A DNA stretch of 64,000 nucleotides, taken from an uncultured Bdellovibrionales bacterium (GTDB lineage Bacteria > Bdellovibrionota > Bdellovibrionia > Bdellovibrionales > UBA1609). The notes under the pieces were generated by a model. It was given only the letters and a program-made list of their open reading frames with translations. It had not been told where the DNA came from and ran no database searches. The translations under genes and the position numbers were made by a program. The DNA lies in NCBI GenBank assembly GCA_938002015.1, contig CALLAU010000037.1, positions 47,986 to 111,985 on the forward strand, written 5' to 3'. Shown here one piece after another: positions 8,346-18,701 of the stretch (positions are counted from its first letter, which is position 1; the number at the start of each line of letters is the position of its first letter).

Positions 8346-9122
8346 ATGAAAAACTTATGTATTGCTATAAGTGTGATAGCCGTCTTTTTTCTAACAGGCT
8401 GTTCTGATAGTGGAAATAAATCAGGTAAAAGAATTACAACAAGAGGCACTAGAGGTGCTCCAACAGTAAACTCTGATCCAGATAGAGGTTCTTTTGAAAT
8501 AGATGATGCAGAAGACCAGCTTCCACAGGGCCAAGATCTTTATGGTAAAATATATGAAAGAGCTCAATATATTAGACAGTTTCAAAATGCTGTTGATGAT
8601 TTAGTAAGTTCTTTTATGGATCCAAGGTATTTAGAATATAATTCAAATGAGTTTGGTCTTTATAATGCAAACATAGGGGTTTACTTTGGAGCTTCAATTG
8701 AGTTTGAGGGTTTTGATTATCAACCAGGTATGAGTCTAAGTTCAAACGATAGTATTGTTGAGAGTGCAGCTGATTTAAGAATCTCAATCTATGATAGCCT
8801 TGTAGGTGAGAGATTTATTAACGAATATGATGAAGAAGAAATTTATACAGAAATCCCTATGGATTTTAGTGACGATAGAATCACTGCATATGAAATCATT
8901 GATAGTCAGAGAATGGCTTTTGTTTTTGAAGATGTGTATGGACTAGTTCAATTCAGCTCAAGAAACCAAGGTGGTTTTTACAATGAAGGTGGTCAAACTT
9001 ATTACTGGGGTGAAGTGTATTACGCAAATAAAACAAGTTATTTTGATGATGAACCTGATAGTCAGTGGCAAGGCTTGGGTTTTTTCGTTGTACCAGCGTG
9101 TAACTTTTTTAAGTGTAGATAA
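8346..9122 (+). CDS. Lipoprotein of unknown function
   Basis: Translation from the ATG at 8346 gives MKNLCIAISVIAVFFLTGC, a lipoprotein signal with lipobox LTGC and Cys19 as the lipidated residue. A GGGGG ribosome-binding site lies six bases upstream; the earlier in-frame start at 8286 would include the promoter and is unlikely. The remaining 240 residues begin with a Ser/Arg/Thr-rich linker and then form an acidic, aromatic-rich domain (many D, E and Y) containing ELPMDFSDD-like stretches. No family was recognised. It stands alone between a sigma-54-type promoter and a strong terminator, implying specific regulation. Confidence 0.8.
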   Translation: MKNLCIAISVIAVFFLTGCSDSGNKSGKRITTRGTRGAPTVNSDPDRGSFEIDDAEDQLPQGQDLYGKIYERAQYIRQFQNAVDDLVSSFMDPRYLEYNSNEFGLYNANIGVYFGASIEFEGFDYQPGMSLSSNDSIVESAADLRISIYDSLVGERFINEYDEEEIYTEIPMDFSDDRITAYEIIDSQRMAFVFEDVYGLVQFSSRNQGGFYNEGGQTYYWGEVYYANKTSYFDDEPDSQWQGLGFFVVPACNFFKCR

Positions 9123-9152
9123 TAAATAAATTTTTAATATCCATTATTCATG

Positions 9153-9182
9153 AAGGCTTCTTTAAAAAAGAGAAGCCTTTTT
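9153..9182 (+). terminator. Intrinsic terminator
   Basis: Arms AAGGCTTCT (9153-9161) and AGAAGCCTT (9171-9179) form a perfect nine-base stem followed by T residues. It ends the single-gene lipoprotein unit. Confidence 0.85.
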
Positions 9183-9251
9183 CATTTTTGTTCTGCTAGA
9201 ATATGATGCAAATAAGAGGTGATCTTGCGACTCTTCTCTATTTAGTGCAAG

Positions 9252-10325
9252 ATGAGGCATATGAAGTTTGATCCTCATTTATTAGAAGCAGTACTTGGAG
9301 AAAGATCTGTCATTGATCTTCCAGCACTTTCAGTACACTCTCGTGAGGAAGCTATAGAGTTTATTTTTACTTATGGTTATGACCTTTCAAACTATAAAGA
9401 CTCTGAGTTTTTATGGAAGTGTCACAGGCTTGCAGTAGAAGTTTTAGAAGAAGAGATTTTTGATGTTGGAGAAGAAGTTCCTGCTGAAGTAAGAAATAGA
9501 GAAGATTTAAAAGATCTTACGAATTTACTTATTATTGCAAGTCATAAAGATAGAACAGGTTTACAAAAGCATGCTTGTGCACTTTTAAGAGTAATGCATA
9601 TTATTATTCACCTTGAAAATGATTTATTCACATCCTTTACTGATGACATTCAATACCAAATTTTAAGACCGATCCAAGAACATATTGTTAAAGGTGAAGC
9701 GGATAAGACTTATTTAGGTAATAAAAATGAAATTGAATTAGTTGATTTTTCTATTAAGCCTTTTAAGCAAACGAGATCTGGTGTTGTAAAGCTTTTAGCA
9801 AAAAGAAATGCTGTTGCAATGACGCTACTAGATCGTGTGGGTTTAAGATTTGTAACAGAAAGTATTTATGATATTTTTCGTGTGGTAAAATATTTATCTG
9901 ACAATCATCTTATCAGTTTTGCACAAACTATAAGTGGGCAGTCTAAAAATATGATATGTCCTCTAGACTTATTTCTTGAAGCTTCAGAAAGTGTAGTTCA
10001 AAAAAATAATGAAGAAGACTTGCAGCAGTTTACGGATGCTTTAAATAAAAAACTTGAAGACTGGTATGCAGAGGGTAACTCTATGGGAACTCATAATGAG
10101 TTTTCTGCTAAGGAGTTTAAGTTTTTAAAGTTTATTTCAAGACGTTTTCTTAAAATTGATAGAGGGCCACAAAAAGAGCCTTTAAGTTTTTTCTATCCAT
10201 TTGAAATTCAAATTATTGATAAAGAGACATTTGAAAATAATATCAAGGGCACAGCAAGCCATCTAGCTTATAAAGAAAGACAAAGAAGAGCTGCAAAACT
10301 AAGAGTAATGGGGCTTCCAGTTTAG
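9252..10325 (+). CDS. Uncharacterised protein with RelA/SpoT-like nucleotidyltransferase fold
   Basis: The 357-residue protein appears to belong to an uncharacterised family (TIGR04552-like, from memory). Residues 178-215 (VVKLLAKRNAVAMTLLDRVGLRFV, then IYDIFRVVKYL) line up with the alarmone synthetase block IWRKMQKKN...FDVRAVRIV...DCYxxLG of RelA/SpoT. Residues 316-341 (PFEIQII, then GTASHLAYK) match VEIQIRT and GVAAHWKYK. The residues equivalent to the catalytic Asp and Glu are retained (D194, E318), but the GYxSIH substrate-binding segment is not recognisable. It may be a (p)ppGpp-synthetase relative or an RNA-modifying nucleotidyltransferase. A second ATG at 9261 is also possible. Confidence 0.6.
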   Translation: MRHMKFDPHLLEAVLGERSVIDLPALSVHSREEAIEFIFTYGYDLSNYKDSEFLWKCHRLAVEVLEEEIFDVGEEVPAEVRNREDLKDLTNLLIIASHKDRTGLQKHACALLRVMHIIIHLENDLFTSFTDDIQYQILRPIQEHIVKGEADKTYLGNKNEIELVDFSIKPFKQTRSGVVKLLAKRNAVAMTLLDRVGLRFVTESIYDIFRVVKYLSDNHLISFAQTISGQSKNMICPLDLFLEASESVVQKNNEEDLQQFTDALNKKLEDWYAEGNSMGTHNEFSAKEFKFLKFISRRFLKIDRGPQKEPLSFFYPFEIQIIDKETFENNIKGTASHLAYKERQRRAAKLRVMGLPV

Positions 10326-10354
10326 TTCATAAAAAGTAAAGAGGTGTTAAGAAC

Positions 10355-11125
10355 ATGTATTATATTTTAAGACCATTTTATATTCTTAGATCAATATTAA
10401 GTACTTTAATTGTGCTACTTGCGACACTTCTTATAGGTGTGCCAGCTGTAATAGTTATATTGCTTTTTGGTTATAAGGCTATATTTAAGCTTGGCCTGCC
10501 ACAGCTTTGGGGGAAAATATTTTGTCTTGGCCTAGGAGCATGGGTTGAAGTAAGTGGAAAAGAAAACATCTCAAAAGAAAAAGGTGTTGTTTATCTCTTC
10601 TCGCATTCTAGTTATTTAGATATCCCTGCTTTAGTTGGGTATGTCCCTGGAGTATTTAATTTTGCTGCAAGCGCTTTTGTTCAAAGGTATCCGATTGTTG
10701 GTACTGTAATGAAAATCTCTGATACTATTGTGATCTATAGAGATGATAGAGAAAAATCTATTGCTGAATATAAAAAAGCAGAAGAGAGGCTAAAGAAAGG
10801 GAGTAGTTATATGATTGCTCCTGAGGGTGGCAGAAACGATGGTGAAGAGCTTGCTGACTTTAAATCAGGTCCATTCATATTCGCAATGAGTGCAAAAGCA
10901 ACTTTAGTTCCAGTAGTTATTTATGGAGCTAACAAGGTTTTTCCTAGGCAGCAGTACTTTCCAAGTCTTTCAAGTATGGGTGGAAGAGTTTTGGTAGATA
11001 TTTTGCCTGAAATCTCAACAGCTGATTGGACTGAAGAAAATAGAAAAGAAAAGGTTAAAGAAGTGAGAGACTTGATGTCAGAGTCGTTGGTAAGACTTAT
11101 AAGTAAAAGAAATTTGCGCCAATGA
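10355..11125 (+). CDS. plsC: 1-acyl-sn-glycerol-3-phosphate acyltransferase family protein
   Basis: The 256-residue membrane protein has two hydrophobic segments at 8-40, then the acyltransferase motif I HSSYLD (H84 and D89 of the HX4D signature), the acceptor-binding motif APEGGRND (155-162; EGGR where most enzymes have EGTR) and VPVVIYGA. These are the conserved blocks of PlsC, which acylates lysophosphatidate to phosphatidate in the inner membrane. The length is normal. AGAGGTG nine bases before the ATG serves as ribosome-binding site. It follows the RelA/SpoT-like gene by 29 bases and may share its transcript. Confidence 0.88.
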   Translation: MYYILRPFYILRSILSTLIVLLATLLIGVPAVIVILLFGYKAIFKLGLPQLWGKIFCLGLGAWVEVSGKENISKEKGVVYLFSHSSYLDIPALVGYVPGVFNFAASAFVQRYPIVGTVMKISDTIVIYRDDREKSIAEYKKAEERLKKGSSYMIAPEGGRNDGEELADFKSGPFIFAMSAKATLVPVVIYGANKVFPRQQYFPSLSSMGGRVLVDILPEISTADWTEENRKEKVKEVRDLMSESLVRLISKRNLRQ

Positions 11126-11287
11126 TTAGTAGGTTAAGTATAGAAGCGTTTAATTTTTAAGCAGATGGCATATAGTATGTTGTTATTATTAAGTTAGTTG
11201 CACTTTCAACTATGCGAAACAGGTGACCTAAAATCGAATTTACAATACAAATATGTTTTAAATAAGTTTAGTCCTTAAGGAGGATTT

Positions 11288-12139
11288 ATGTTTAAGACAG
11301 TTGGTGTTGTAGGTGCTGGTCAAATGGGCAATGGAATAGCTCAGGTGGTTGCTTCAAAGTCTATAAATGTTGTGATGATGGACGTCTCATCTGAAGCTCT
11401 TGATAAAGGGGTTTCAACTATCACAAAAAGTTGTGACAGGTTAATAAAAAAAGAGAGAATGAGCGAAGCTCAAAAAACAGAGCTCCTTTCAAAAATCACA
11501 ACAACTACAGAAATGTCAGGGCTGAAAGACTGTGATTGTGTTATTGAAGCTGCTACTGAAAATGTAGATCTTAAGCTTAAAATTTTTAAAAATCTTGATG
11601 AAGTTGTTAAGCCTGAAGCCTATCTTTGTACAAACACATCATCTATTTCTGTAACTAAAATTGCTGCAGTAACTAAGAGACCAGAGAAAGTTTGTGGAAT
11701 GCATTTTATGAACCCGGTGCCTTTAATGAAACTAGTTGAAGGAATTAGAGGTCTTCAAACAACAGATGAAACTTTTGCAACTATTAAAGGTTTTGCTGAA
11801 ACACTTGGAAAAATTTTTGTTGAAGCAAAAGATTTTCCAGGATTTATGGTCAATAGAATCTTAATGCCAATGATTAATGAAGCAGTTTATACATTATACG
11901 AAGGTATTGGGAGTGTAGAAGATATTGATGCTTCAATGAAGCTTGGAACGAATCAGCCTATGGGGCCTTTAACTCTTGCAGATTTTATTGGTCTTGATAC
12001 TTGTCTAGCTATTATGAATGTTCTTCATGAAGGATTAGGAGACACGAAGTATCGTCCATGCCCACTTTTAGTAAAACATGTTGAAGCTGGGTGGCTTGGA
12101 AGAAAAACTGGTAAGGGCTTTTACGATTACAGTAAGTAG
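11288..12139 (+). CDS. 3-hydroxybutyryl-CoA dehydrogenase
   Basis: At 283 residues this is the usual length of the short 3-hydroxyacyl-CoA dehydrogenases (Hbd/PaaH). The NAD-binding loop [12 protein letters not shown] (8-19) is followed by IEAATEN, the NTSS motif, the catalytic His in [15 protein letters not shown] (H139), and the C-terminal [14 protein letters not shown] and [12 protein letters not shown]. It oxidises 3-hydroxyacyl-CoA to the 3-oxo form in beta-oxidation or amino acid breakdown. An excellent ribosome-binding site (AAGGAGG) lies upstream. It leads a block with enoyl-CoA hydratase and IcmF. A short inverted repeat, TAGTTG-N6-CAACTA at 11195-11212, upstream could be an operator. 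Confidence 0.93.
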   Translation: MFKTVGVVGAGQMGNGIAQVVASKSINVVMMDVSSEALDKGVSTITKSCDRLIKKERMSEAQKTELLSKITTTTEMSGLKDCDCVIEAATENVDLKLKIFKNLDEVVKPEAYLCTNTSSISVTKIAAVTKRPEKVCGMHFMNPVPLMKLVEGIRGLQTTDETFATIKGFAETLGKIFVEAKDFPGFMVNRILMPMINEAVYTLYEGIGSVEDIDASMKLGTNQPMGPLTLADFIGLDTCLAIMNVLHEGLGDTKYRPCPLLVKHVEAGWLGRKTGKGFYDYSK

Positions 12140-12221
12140 CCTTTTTTTAAGTATTAAGAAAATAAATATAAGAATATAAAAGTGTAAGAGCGCAAGTAAG
12201 AGGAAAAGGTTTTTTAAATTT

Positions 12222-12995
12222 ATGGATTTTGTAAAATTAAATGTTCAAGGAAGTGTGGCAAATATTGAGATCTCAAAAGAGAAGTCTTTAAATGCTTTAA
12301 ATAGACAAGTGCTAACTGAACTTTCAAAAGCAATAGATGAAATAAAAACCTCGTCTACTGTGAGAGTGGTTACTTTAACTGGAGCAGGAGAAAAAGCTTT
12401 TGTTGCAGGAGCTGATATCTCTGAGATGAAGGATCTCTCTAAAACTGAGGCAGAGGAGTTTGCTCTTTTAGGACAAAAAGTCTTCTCTAGTTTTGAGAGT
12501 CTAGATCAAGTTGTTATTGCTATGGTAAATGGTTTTGCTTTAGGTGGGGGTTTTGAGCTGGCACTTTCTTGTGATGTCTTATTTGCTACTAAAAACGCTA
12601 AATTTGGTTTGCCTGAAGTTGGTCTGGGTTTAATTCCAGGTTTTGGTGGAACTCAAAGGCTTTCTAGATCTTTAGGTCTTCATATGGCAAAAACATTAAC
12701 ATTATCAGCTGAAATGGTTGATGCAGATAAGATGAAAGCTTTAGGTTTAGTTTTTGAGGTTTTTCAAACTAAAGAAGAAATGGTAGCTGCAGCTTTAAAG
12801 TTTGCCTCTAAAGTTTCAAGTAAGGGGACTCAAGCAGTTGCTTCAGCTAAAGCTGTTATAGAAAAAGGTTTTGATTTAGATATGAAAGCAGCGCTAAAAG
12901 CTGAAGCGGATTCTTTTTCTAAGCTTTTTCAAGAAGCTGAGGCTAATGAGGGGATCAGTGCTTTTTTAGAAAAGAGAAAGCCTAGCTTCACTTAA
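12222..12995 (+). CDS. Enoyl-CoA hydratase (crotonase family)
   Basis: The 257-residue protein has the crotonase oxyanion-hole segments AFVAGADISEM and ALGGGFELALSCD. Both catalytic glutamates of true hydratases are present: E112 in GGGFELA and E132 in GLPEVGLGLIPGFGGTQRL. It hydrates trans-2-enoyl-CoA to 3-hydroxyacyl-CoA, the substrate of the dehydrogenase encoded just upstream. The three genes 11288-16279 are separated by 82 and 56 bases and probably work together in short or branched acyl-CoA metabolism. Confidence 0.92.
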   Translation: MDFVKLNVQGSVANIEISKEKSLNALNRQVLTELSKAIDEIKTSSTVRVVTLTGAGEKAFVAGADISEMKDLSKTEAEEFALLGQKVFSSFESLDQVVIAMVNGFALGGGFELALSCDVLFATKNAKFGLPEVGLGLIPGFGGTQRLSRSLGLHMAKTLTLSAEMVDADKMKALGLVFEVFQTKEEMVAAALKFASKVSSKGTQAVASAKAVIEKGFDLDMKAALKAEADSFSKLFQEAEANEGISAFLEKRKPSFT

Positions 12996-13051
12996 AAGCA
13001 AGAGTAAAAAATAATTTTTTTTAAATTAATTTTAAGAAGGTAAGTAAAAGT

Positions 13052-16000
13052 ATGTCATATAAGCCGACTAATAATATTAAGATTGTAACTGCAGCCTCAT
13101 TATTTGATGGTCATGATGCTGCTATTAATATCATGAGAAGAATCTTGCAAGATATGGGAGCTGAGGTGGTGCACTTAGGGCATAACCGTTCAGTGGCTGA
13201 AGTCGTAAAGGCGGCACTTCAAGAAGGGGCTCAAGGTATTGCGATAAGCTCTTATCAGGGTGGGCATATGGAGTACTTTAAGTACATGAGAGATCTTTTA
13301 GATGCTCATGGTGCTGAGTATGTTAAAATCTTTGGTGGCGGTGGTGGTGTTATCATCCATGAAGAGAAAAAAGAATTAGAAGACTACGGTATCACTCAAA
13401 TTTTTCACCCAGATGATGGAAGAAAACTTGGCTTAGAAGGCATGATTGAGATGATCATTCGTGAGTGTGATTTTAACCCTCTCTTAAAAGCTAAAGAAAG
13501 CACTCCAAAAGAAGGTGAGCTTTATGATCTTGGTGAGATAAAGCATAGAGATGTAGGTCTAGCACTTACTGAAACTGAACTTGATTCTGGTTCAAAGTGG
13601 AAAAATATTTTATCTAGCAGTGATAAAAAAACTCCACTTGTTCTAGGTTTAACAGGTACAGGTGGAGCTGGGAAGTCGAGCCTTATTGATGAACTTCTTC
13701 AAAGGTTTTTAAATGCTTTTCCTGATAAGAATATTGGGGTTGTTTGTGTTGACCCGTCAAAAAGAAAAACAGGCGGAAGTCTTTTAGGGGACAGGATAAG
13801 AATGAACTCTCTAGCAAGAGATAGAGTTTATATGCGCTCTCTTGCCTCTCGCGGTTCAGGTACTGAAATTTCAGGAAGCCTGCCCTTAGTGCTTGATACT
13901 TTAAAGGAGCTTCCTTTTGATCTTTTGATTGCTGAAAGCTCTGGTATTGGCCAGGCTAATACTGCAATCACTGAAGTCTGTGATATTTCAATGTATGTTA
14001 TGACCTCTGAGTTTGGTGCGCAGAGCCAGTTAGAAAAAATTGATATGATTGATTTTGCTGACCTAATTGCAATTAATAAAGCTGATAGAAGAGGCTCAGA
14101 GGATGCACTTCGTGATGTAAAAAAACAGTATGAAAGATCAAGGAAGCTTTTTCACCAAGAAGTAGATTACCCAGTTTATCTTACTCAAGCTTCTAACTTT
14201 AATGATGAGGGAGTTAATTCGTTATTTAAAAGGGTAGTGAGTTTTTTAAGTGAAAAAAATGAAGCAGCTGACTGGGTTCCAAAATCTGAGCTACCAAATG
14301 GTGCTGAGAAGAATACGATTGTTCCTCCACACAGGCAGCAGTACTTAGCTGAAATTTCAAACGTTGTTAAAACTTATCATAAAGAGACTGAAAAAAAAGC
14401 TGAGAGCTTTTCAAAACTTGGTGCTTTAAGCATACTTGATAAGGATTTAAGTGAGGCCTCTTTAAACCCAAGTAAAATGGCTTTAAATTTTTCAAAAAAT
14501 TTAGATGAAGATGAAATAAAGTCAGTTGCTCAATTTGATAAGGCTTGTGATTCTTTTTATGAAAAAGAATTTGTTTATAAAGTTAGAGATAAAGAAATAA
14601 GACAGCCTCTAACTTCAAAGTCCTTAAGCGGAACTGACGTGCTTAGAGTCGCGCCTCCAAAACTAAGTGACTGGGGTGATAAGTATAAGTTTTTAAGAAA
14701 AGAAAATTTTCCTGGCTCCTTTCCCTATACAGCAGGAGTTTTTCCTCTTAAGAGACAAGGAGAAGATCCAGGAAGGCAGTTTGCTGGAGAAGGCCCCCCT
14801 GAGAAAACAAATAAAAGATTTCATTATCTCTCACAGGGACAGCCAGCAAAAAGACTTTCTACAGCTTTTGATTCGGTAACTCTTTATGGAAGAGACCCTC
14901 ACCCTAGACCAGATATTTTTGGTAAAGTTGGTGAGAGTGGAGTAAGCATTGCTACTTTAGATGATATGAAAAGACTTTATGAGGGCTTTGATCTTTGTGA
15001 TCCTGCTACAAGTGTAAGCATGACTATCAATGGTCCTGCTCCAATGATTTTAGCATTTTTTATGAACACAGCAATTGATCAGCAAGTTGAGAAAAAAGAA
15101 AGTGAGCTAAAGAGAAAGCTAAAAGATGAAGATTTTAAGGAACTTAAAGAAAAAACTTTAAGTGCTGTAAGAGGTACTGTTCAAGCTGATATCTTAAAAG
15201 AAGATCAAGGGCAAAACACTTGTATCTTTAGCATAGACTTTGCTCTTCGAATGATGGGAGATATTCAGCAGTTTTTTACAGATAATGAGATTAGAAACTT
15301 TTATTCAGTCAGTATTTCTGGCTATCATATTGCTGAAGCTGGTGCGAACCCGATCACACAGCTTGCGTTAACATTAAGCAATGCATTCACATATGTAGAG
15401 TATTATTTATCAAGAGGAATGAAGGTGGATGATTTTGCTCCAAACCTTTCTTTCTTTTTCTCTAACGGTCTAGACCCTGAGTATGCTGTTATTGGAAGAG
15501 TGGCTCGACGTATTTGGGCTGTTGCAATGAGAGATCTTTATAAAGCAAATTCTAGAAGTCAGAAGTTAAAGTACCATATTCAAACAAGTGGAAGATCGCT
15601 CCATGCTCAAGAAATTCAATTTAATGACATAAGAACAACCCTTCAGGCACTTTTAGCTATTAATGACAATTGTAATTCACTACATACAAACGCTTATGAT
15701 GAGGCGATAACCACTCCTACAGAAGAGTCAGTCAGGCGTGCTCAAGCTATTCAGCTTATTATTAATAAAGAACTAGGAGCTGCAAAAAATGAAAACCCAA
15801 TGCAAGGCTCGTACTTTTACTCTTGGTTAACAGATAAGGTAGAAGAAGCAGTTCTTACTGAATTTGAAAGAATCAGTGATAGAGGGGGTGTTTTAGGGGC
15901 AATGGAGACCCAGTATCAAAGAGGGCAGATTCAAGAAGAGTCTATGTATTATGAAACGCTTAAGCATAACGGTGAGTTTCCTGTTGTTGGTGTGAACACT

Positions 16001-16279
16001 TTTATTGACCCAAAAACATTAGAAGAAGGCTATATTCCTGAAAAAATTGAAATGGCAAGAGCTTCAAAAGAAGAAAAAGATATGCAGCTAAACCGTACAA
16101 GGGAGTTTATAAAAAAGAATGAAGCGGCTTCAATTAAAGAAATTCAAAAACTTAAAAACGTTGCTTTATCTGGAGGAAATGTTTTTGAAGCTTTAATGGA
16201 TGCAGCTCGTGTTTGTACACTAGCTCAAATGTCAGGTGCTCTTTTTGAAGTTGGTGGTGAATATAGAAGAAACCTTTAG
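13052..16279 (+). CDS. icmF: Fused isobutyryl-CoA mutase
   Basis: This 1075-residue protein combines three parts in IcmF order. The N-terminal cobalamin-binding domain (about 8-145) carries DGHDAAIN with H21 as probable cobalt ligand. A MeaB/ArgK-like GTPase chaperone follows (about 195-415), with P-loop [28 protein letters not shown] and an NKAD motif. The mutase barrel occupies the C-terminal half (FPYTAGVF, GLFxR-like [27 protein letters not shown]). IcmF interconverts isobutyryl-CoA and butyryl-CoA using adenosylcobalamin. Length is normal. With the hydratase and dehydrogenase upstream, valine or branched-chain acyl-CoA use is likely. Confidence 0.94.
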   Translation: MSYKPTNNIKIVTAASLFDGHDAAINIMRRILQDMGAEVVHLGHNRSVAEVVKAALQEGAQGIAISSYQGGHMEYFKYMRDLLDAHGAEYVKIFGGGGGVIIHEEKKELEDYGITQIFHPDDGRKLGLEGMIEMIIRECDFNPLLKAKESTPKEGELYDLGEIKHRDVGLALTETELDSGSKWKNILSSSDKKTPLVLGLTGTGGAGKSSLIDELLQRFLNAFPDKNIGVVCVDPSKRKTGGSLLGDRIRMNSLARDRVYMRSLASRGSGTEISGSLPLVLDTLKELPFDLLIAESSGIGQANTAITEVCDISMYVMTSEFGAQSQLEKIDMIDFADLIAINKADRRGSEDALRDVKKQYERSRKLFHQEVDYPVYLTQASNFNDEGVNSLFKRVVSFLSEKNEAADWVPKSELPNGAEKNTIVPPHRQQYLAEISNVVKTYHKETEKKAESFSKLGALSILDKDLSEASLNPSKMALNFSKNLDEDEIKSVAQFDKACDSFYEKEFVYKVRDKEIRQPLTSKSLSGTDVLRVAPPKLSDWGDKYKFLRKENFPGSFPYTAGVFPLKRQGEDPGRQFAGEGPPEKTNKRFHYLSQGQPAKRLSTAFDSVTLYGRDPHPRPDIFGKVGESGVSIATLDDMKRLYEGFDLCDPATSVSMTINGPAPMILAFFMNTAIDQQVEKKESELKRKLKDEDFKELKEKTLSAVRGTVQADILKEDQGQNTCIFSIDFALRMMGDIQQFFTDNEIRNFYSVSISGYHIAEAGANPITQLALTLSNAFTYVEYYLSRGMKVDDFAPNLSFFFSNGLDPEYAVIGRVARRIWAVAMRDLYKANSRSQKLKYHIQTSGRSLHAQEIQFNDIRTTLQALLAINDNCNSLHTNAYDEAITTPTEESVRRAQAIQLIINKELGAAKNENPMQGSYFYSWLTDKVEEAVLTEFERISDRGGVLGAMETQYQRGQIQEESMYYETLKHNGEFPVVGVNTFIDPKTLEEGYIPEKIEMARASKEEKDMQLNRTREFIKKNEAASIKEIQKLKNVALSGGNVFEALMDAARVCTLAQMSGALFEVGGEYRRNL

Positions 16280-16292
16280 TAAAAAGAGCCTT

Positions 16293-17567
16293 ATGTTGAC
16301 TCGAACCCTGCTAGTCTCTTTAATTTTTATATTTTCTTCCTGTTCAGATAAGAAACTTAAGAAAAGTAGAAACTCTCTTCGGATAGGGGGGAGTTTTAAT
16401 TTACTTACACTAGATCAGTATAGTGTAAATGCCCTCGGTGATAGCTTTTTATATAAACTAATTTATGATCAAGTTATAGACCTTTCAAAAGGTAGGATGA
16501 AATCTAAATTCTTAAAAAACGTTTATATTAAAGAAAGATCACTTTTCTTTGATGAAATAGATGAGCATTTATATAACGATTTATTTGCTTCTTATAAAGA
16601 AGGCCTAAGCAGTGTGTTATGGTCCTCTCATTTTAAAAAATACAGACTCTCTACTCAAGGTCTTATGAATAAGGGTGAGGGGAGTTTTGAAGATTTAAAG
16701 ATCATATCTTCTTACTGGATGCTAAAGGGTAAGAATTTTGGAAGGTATAAAGTTAAGAAAGTTTTAAAAAACCAAAGAGTGACACTTATTTCTAAAGAAA
16801 AGAGAAAGAAAGTGACTCTGTACCGTGTTAAATCTCAGGCTCAAGGAGTAAAATCAGTCTCAGCAGGAGAGTTAGATGTTTATATAAATGATAGTGCCTT
16901 GGGAAGCTCATATAAAAATCTTTTTAAAAATCTAAACTTCATTAAAGATAAAGAAAAAAGTATTTATCTAAGGCTTTATAAGAAAGACACAATAGTTAAC
17001 TATTTAGGTGAGTCTATTGCAGCGACGATGGAGCAAACAAGAAAACTGATTGATCGCGATTTTGCATTAAATAAAAAAATGATAGGTCAAAGTCAGAAAA
17101 AAATTAAGGATTTTAAGAAAATCGAAATTATTTTTAATGATCAAAGCTTAGAGAAAGTTGTTGATACATGGTCTTTAGAGTACAAATCTATCACAGGAAA
17201 AGAGGCTTTTTATGAATCTTTATCTGATAACAGGCTTTCAAAAAAACTATCAAAAGGAATTTTTGACTATTACTTTAGTTTAGAGGTTGAAGGTGGAGAT
17301 TCAGGTGTTTATTTTGAGTCTTTTCATACCCAGGGAAAGTACAATACTTTTAAACTTAGCTCTAGAGAGCTAGACCTTTTGCTTGAGAAAAAGAGAAAGT
17401 CTTGGGATTTAGTTGAAAGAAGAACTTTTGATTTATCTGCTAGAAGACTTTTAAGAGAGCTTGATTTTATAGTTCTTGAGTGGAAAGCCCCTTTTTACGG
17501 GCATGTTACGACTAAGGATCTTAGTCTTGCTCGTTTAAGTAAAGATTTTAAAATCTCATTTAATTAA
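16293..17567 (+). CDS. Lipoprotein, weakly similar to peptide-binding ABC proteins
   Basis: I chose the ATG at 16293 because it gives MLTRTLLVSLIFIFSSC, a lipoprotein signal with lipobox FSSC; the longer frame from 16236 overlaps icmF. The mature N-terminus LRIGGSFNLLTLDQYSVNALGDSFLYKLIYDQVI recalls the start of family 5 extracellular solute-binding proteins, but at 424 residues the chain is shorter than those and the rest is lysine-rich without clear motifs. No permease genes are nearby. It may be a degenerate binding protein or an unrelated surface lipoprotein. Confidence 0.65.
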   Translation: MLTRTLLVSLIFIFSSCSDKKLKKSRNSLRIGGSFNLLTLDQYSVNALGDSFLYKLIYDQVIDLSKGRMKSKFLKNVYIKERSLFFDEIDEHLYNDLFASYKEGLSSVLWSSHFKKYRLSTQGLMNKGEGSFEDLKIISSYWMLKGKNFGRYKVKKVLKNQRVTLISKEKRKKVTLYRVKSQAQGVKSVSAGELDVYINDSALGSSYKNLFKNLNFIKDKEKSIYLRLYKKDTIVNYLGESIAATMEQTRKLIDRDFALNKKMIGQSQKKIKDFKKIEIIFNDQSLEKVVDTWSLEYKSITGKEAFYESLSDNRLSKKLSKGIFDYYFSLEVEGGDSGVYFESFHTQGKYNTFKLSSRELDLLLEKKRKSWDLVERRTFDLSARRLLRELDFIVLEWKAPFYGHVTTKDLSLARLSKDFKISFN

Positions 17568-17630
17568 AAGAGGTTAAATTTATTTATAAAAAGCTTATGA
17601 TTCTAGATACTTAAGCCGATCTTAATATTA

Positions 17631-18572
17631 ATGAGTGAAGCTTACTTTAACATTTTAGAAAAGTTTTTTGAAAAACTGATTCTCATCAGTCCTAAAGCTT
17701 ATATGTTTCTTGGTGCTTTTAGTGATATTTTCTCAATTAAGCTTTTAGAAGTTGATGAAAAGCCTATCACAATAGGCAAAGTACTTATTGGTCTTTTCTT
17801 TTTTACTCTAGGTATCTTCTTTTCAAGGTTGTTAGTTCAGGTTTTAGCTAAAAGGATTTTAAACCCATTTATTGAAAATAGATCAGCATCTCATGCAATT
17901 GAGAATATAACTCTTTATGTTCTTATTGCTTTCTTCTCTATCCTTGCACTTCAGGTTGCAAATATTCCAATAACAGTTTTTGGTTATATTGGTGCTGCTA
18001 TTGGTTTAGCGTTTGGTTTAGGTGCGCAAAATATTGCAAATAACTTCTTAAGCGGAATCATATTAATGATTGAAAGACCTGTTAAAATTGGGGACTTTGT
18101 TTTTGTAGATGATGTTTATGGAAGAATAGAAGATATTGGCATGAGGGCTACAAAGATAAACTCGATTGGGAATAAACATCTCATCGTTCCTAACTCAAAA
18201 ATGCTTGAGAAGAGAGTAGATAATTGGACACACAATAGTAGAAGAATTAAAGAAGAGATTAAAGTCGGTGTGGTGTATGGAAGTGATGTTGAGTTGACTC
18301 AAAAGCTTTTAGTTGAAGCCGCAAAAGAAGAGCCCTTAGTTTTAAAGTTCTCAGAACCTTTTGTCATCTTTGAAGACTTTGGAGACAATTCACTTGTGTT
18401 TAGGCTTTATTATGACATTAAGATCAAAGATCTTTTTGATGATAAGCATGCAGAAAGTTCAATCAGATATAGGATAAATTCTAAATTTAAGGAAAATGGA
18501 ATTACAATAGCCTTTCCTCAAAGAGATGTGCATCTTAGAGCGCCTGAGCCTATTCAAATTAAAATGGGCTAG
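17631..18572 (+). CDS. Small-conductance mechanosensitive channel (MscS family)
   Basis: The 313-residue protein has three membrane helices. The third carries the pore-lining pattern FGYIGAAIGLAFGLGAQNIANNFLSGI, followed by the MscS beta domain signature ERPVKIGDFVFVDDVYGRIEDIG, then RATKI and IVPNSKML. The C-terminal cytoplasmic vestibule ends in FPQRDVHL, also typical. It opens under membrane tension to release solutes on osmotic downshift, consistent with a life in variable salinity. There is no ribosome-binding site; GCCGATCT sits eight bases before the start codon. Confidence 0.92.
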   Translation: MSEAYFNILEKFFEKLILISPKAYMFLGAFSDIFSIKLLEVDEKPITIGKVLIGLFFFTLGIFFSRLLVQVLAKRILNPFIENRSASHAIENITLYVLIAFFSILALQVANIPITVFGYIGAAIGLAFGLGAQNIANNFLSGIILMIERPVKIGDFVFVDDVYGRIEDIGMRATKINSIGNKHLIVPNSKMLEKRVDNWTHNSRRIKEEIKVGVVYGSDVELTQKLLVEAAKEEPLVLKFSEPFVIFEDFGDNSLVFRLYYDIKIKDLFDDKHAESSIRYRINSKFKENGITIAFPQRDVHLRAPEPIQIKMG

Positions 18573-18701
18573 GTATAAAGTAGAGAGGGGCATGTGGCTC
18601 TACGTATTTAAGCTTAAAAAATTGATTTTTATGAAAAATCTTACAATTATGGCTTTGAATTATATAAAATATCAGTGGTCAATGCGATAATTCTTCATTA
18701 A

